Below are positions 15,178 to 16,790 of a stretch of 16,790 nt of DNA, one piece after another. Below the pieces are notes generated by a model. The model did not search any database. It was not told the origin of the DNA and saw only the letters and a list, made by a program, of their open reading frames with translations. Made by a program: the position numbers and the translations under genes. Positions within the stretch are counted from its first letter, which is position 1. Every line of letters begins with the position of its first letter. The DNA is from CAKZYD01 sp039814715 (lineage in GTDB: Bacteria > Pseudomonadota > Alphaproteobacteria > Sphingomonadales > CAKZYD01), in NCBI GenBank assembly GCA_039814715.1, contig JBCCAR010000048.1, positions 1 to 16,790 of the forward strand. The letters are read 5' to 3'.

Positions 15178-15504
15178 ATGTCGGATGGACATGAAGAAGG
15201 CTTGCGCAAGCAAGGCAGCGCGCGCTGCGGCGCCATGAGCTACAGCGACATGCTCGACAATGATACGCGCGACGTTCCCGATTTTCTGCGCGATGAAAGC
15301 TATGAGTACCGCGGGTCTGCGCCGATTGCCGCCGAGCGCTATACATCCGATGCGTTTTTCACAAAAGAAAAAGACAAGCTGTGGCCAAAAATTTGGCAAT
15401 TCGCCGCGCGCGACGAAGAAGTGCAGCTCGGCAACTATCAAGAAATCCGCATCCGCCAGTTCCACCAGACGCTCGACAAGTATCTGGGCGCCCAAAACGG
15501 ATAA
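15178..15504 (+). pseudogene. Rieske ring-hydroxylating oxygenase alpha subunit, internally deleted
   Basis: A 108-residue open frame. Residues ~33-82 (VPDFLRDESYEYRGSAPI, then RYTSDAFFTKEKDKLWPKIWQFAARDEEV) match the N-terminus of aromatic-ring Rieske oxygenases, just before the 2Fe-2S domain. Residues ~87-104 (YQEIRIRQFHQTLDKYLG) look like the extreme C-terminus of the same family (QExRIxxFHxxLDxYL). The CxH...CxxH Rieske cluster and the 2-His-Asp iron site, ~300 residues in between, are absent, with the junction near 15418-15440. The simplest reading is an in-frame internal deletion leaving an inactive remnant. The ATG at 15178 has GGGA about 8 bases upstream; ATG 15235 is possible. The RdhA homologue follows 75 bases on. 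Alternatively it is a genuine small protein, which I think less likely. Confidence 0.65.
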
Positions 15505-15579
15505 AGGCTGCACATAACGCTCAGTGGCTCAGGGACCGGACTGATACGCTTCCGGCTAAATAATAAGGGAGACAGACTG

Positions 15580-16584
15580 ATGCCGCGCAAGATGCCCATA
15601 TGGGAGCCATCTCCTGAAACGGCGGCTGCTATGCCGAACGTTGATGCCAATGCTTGGAACGGTCTTGGCGATCCAGAGGTCAAACCGCCCAAGCCGTTCT
15701 TCTGGCATGATGCCTCCATGCACCCTTGGGCGGGTATGCAATATCACAGCCTGGGCATTATGTTTGGCGACCCTCAGGAGGGTCCGCAGATTGCTGAAGC
15801 CTTTCAAGTGGGCGAGCAGCCAGGCACCTTTCGCCAGCGTGGGCCAGCGCCCAATGAGGTGGCGCCTGACGTCGTGAAAAAGACCCCAGAAGCGTGGAGC
15901 GAGACGATCCGCGCGTTCGCACTTGGTAACGACGCTGACGACGTTGGCATCGCGGTCCTGCAGCCTGAATGGGTTTTTGAGGGCTACGAGATACCCTATA
16001 AATACATCATCTGCGTTGCTGTGGCGCATGATTACGAAGAAATCAAAGAAGCGCCATCTGAGCCGGGCAACCCGCGCGCCATCATTGAGGTCGGCGTCCA
16101 ATATACCCGCGGCGCGGCAGCGGCAAATAAGGTTCGCAATTTCATCCGCAGCCAAGGCTATGATGCTGAGAGTTATGAAGGCCCGATGGCCGGCGCTTTG
16201 CTCATGATACCCGCCGCCATCGCTGGCGGCCTTGGCGAGCTGGGCAAGCACCATTCCATCATTCATCCACAATTTGGTTCCTCGTTCAGACTGGCAGCGG
16301 TTGGCACAAATATGCCGCTCGTGCCCAATGAGCCCGTCGTGTTCGGAGGCGATGACTTTTGCCAGTCTTGCCAACTCTGCACCGACAATTGCCCGCCAGC
16401 AGCCATATCAGACGACAAGCAAATTGTCCGCGGCGTAGAAAAATGGTACGTGGATTTTGAAAAATGCATGCCTTATTTCGCCGAAGCGCGCGCCTGCACG
16501 CTTTGCCTGGCGGTATGCCCCTGGAGCCGCCCAGGTGTCGCCGATGGCCTTGTCAAAAAGATGGCGCGGCGGCGAGAGCGCTAG
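15580..16584 (+). CDS. Reductive dehalogenase homologue (RdhA family), soluble type
   Basis: A 334-residue protein of the cobalamin and Fe-S dependent reductive dehalogenase family, which removes halogens from organohalides. Seen: YTRGAAAANKVRNFIRSQGY (175-194), where Tyr175 aligns by eye with the catalytic Tyr of PceA/NpRdhA; GGLGELGKHHSIIHPQFGSS (216-235) and FRLAAV, the cobalamin-pocket region; first cluster Cys261, 264, 267, 271 (CxxCxxCxxxCP); KWYVDFEKC (288-296); second cluster Cys296, 306, 309, 313 ending CPWSRPGV. KWYVD and CPWSRPG favour RdhA over QueG, its relative. There is no twin-arginine signal and no rdhB anchor gene, so it is probably cytosolic and catabolic, not respiratory. 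It is shorter than classical RdhA (~450-550). The ATG has AAGGGA ~9 bases upstream. The electron donor is unknown. Confidence 0.83.
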   Translation: MPRKMPIWEPSPETAAAMPNVDANAWNGLGDPEVKPPKPFFWHDASMHPWAGMQYHSLGIMFGDPQEGPQIAEAFQVGEQPGTFRQRGPAPNEVAPDVVKKTPEAWSETIRAFALGNDADDVGIAVLQPEWVFEGYEIPYKYIICVAVAHDYEEIKEAPSEPGNPRAIIEVGVQYTRGAAAANKVRNFIRSQGYDAESYEGPMAGALLMIPAAIAGGLGELGKHHSIIHPQFGSSFRLAAVGTNMPLVPNEPVVFGGDDFCQSCQLCTDNCPPAAISDDKQIVRGVEKWYVDFEKCMPYFAEARACTLCLAVCPWSRPGVADGLVKKMARRRER

Positions 16585-16592
16585 ATGTTTGC

Positions 16593-16790
16593 ATGGGCTT
16601 TGTTTACATCCTTGCAAGCCAACCGCGCGGCACACTTTGATTGGGCACCAGTGATCTGGTTAAGCGTATGTATCAGCATAAGAGCAAATCTGTGGACGGC
16701 TTTACAAAGCGGTACAGCGTTGGAATGCTTGTATATTTTGAGCAATTTAACGACATCAGCGCAGCCATTGCGCGGGAGAAACGACTTAAG
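16593..16790 (+). pseudogene. GIY-YIG endonuclease-like gene, decayed second copy
   Basis: An inverted copy of the gene at the left edge. Translation from ATG 16593 reads MGFVYILASQPRGTL and then TGA at 16638-16640. The codons that in the left copy encode YIGVT are scrambled with a net loss of 3 bases, so the YIG motif is gone. Downstream the original frame resumes: SDLVKRMYQHKSKSVDGFTK, and after the left copy ends it continues with FNDISAAIAREKRLK, the normal end region of the family. It begins 8 bases after the rdhA-like stop and runs off the right edge. The damage is confined to ~15 bases, so inactivation looks recent. Confidence 0.82.
16650..16747 (+). repeat. Right arm of long inverted repeat (GIY-YIG gene)
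   Basis: These bases equal the reverse complement of 1-98 with one mismatch. Weaker similarity extends back to 16593, and the right limit of the repeat cannot be seen because the left copy is cut by the window edge at the point equivalent to 16747. Confidence 0.9.

Noticed and set aside
15556..16374. 272-codon minus-strand open frame opposite the rdhA-like gene
   Set aside because: The plus strand carries clear Fe-S motifs; the antisense product has no recognisable domain and no ribosome site.
15580..16584. Epoxyqueuosine reductase (QueG) as the identity of the Fe-S protein
   Set aside because: QueG has similar length and two 4Fe-4S clusters, but KWYVDFEKC, the CPWSRPGV end and the long N-terminal region before YTRG are features of RdhA; no queuosine gene is nearby.
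1..16790. Insertion sequence or composite transposon
   Set aside because: The flanking inverted copies are GIY-YIG genes, not transposases; no terminal repeats with target duplication can be seen inside the window.

Overview
The window looks like a stretch of an alphaproteobacterial chromosome. Several things point that way: GC-rich codons, DUF2783 and DUF6356 genes that I associate with Alphaproteobacteria, and dispersed palindromes containing CCCGG-GTCAAG-CCCGG typical of that class. I cannot place the family. It is a dense metabolic region with a strong catabolic flavour. I see no tRNA, rRNA, CRISPR array, transposase or phage gene.

Layout. Left edge (1-158): the start of a GIY-YIG endonuclease-like gene on the minus strand. 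Bases 159-511 hold a palindromic repeat and a possible gene remnant. Then come a GPH-type MFS transporter (minus), a DUF6356 membrane protein and an FMN azoreductase (both plus). From 6723 back to about 3190 lies a minus-strand operon: MBL-fold protein, CxxC carboxymuconolactone-decarboxylase-like protein, FAD aromatic monooxygenase, DUF2783 protein, and then a 36-residue one-helix membrane peptide with a very strong ribosome site. A LuxR-type regulator and a ribokinase face away from that operon on the plus strand. A nitrilase (minus) and a WrbA-like flavodoxin (plus) diverge from each other, and a VOC protein follows. A cupin-hyuA-hyuB operon (minus) fills 14965-10892.

Right end. Two items stand out. 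At 15178-15504 is what appears to be a ring-hydroxylating Rieske oxygenase reduced by an in-frame internal deletion to its first ~82 and last ~22 residues. It is followed by a 334-residue reductive dehalogenase homologue (RdhA) with two 4Fe-4S motifs and no Tat signal. Eight bases after that gene is a second GIY-YIG copy, inverted relative to the left one. Its YIG motif has been replaced by a stop codon. The two copies share 97 of 98 bases over their best part, so the whole ~16.4 kb block is bounded by inverted repeats.

How it may work together (inference): flavin monooxygenase, quinone/flavin reductases, nitrilase, hydantoinase-type hydrolase, a soluble dehalogenase and a sugar-type transporter fit a locus for breaking down a substituted, possibly halogenated and nitrogen-containing, organic compound. 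No substrate can be named from the sequence. The loss of the Rieske core suggests that one branch has decayed while the dehalogenase remains open.
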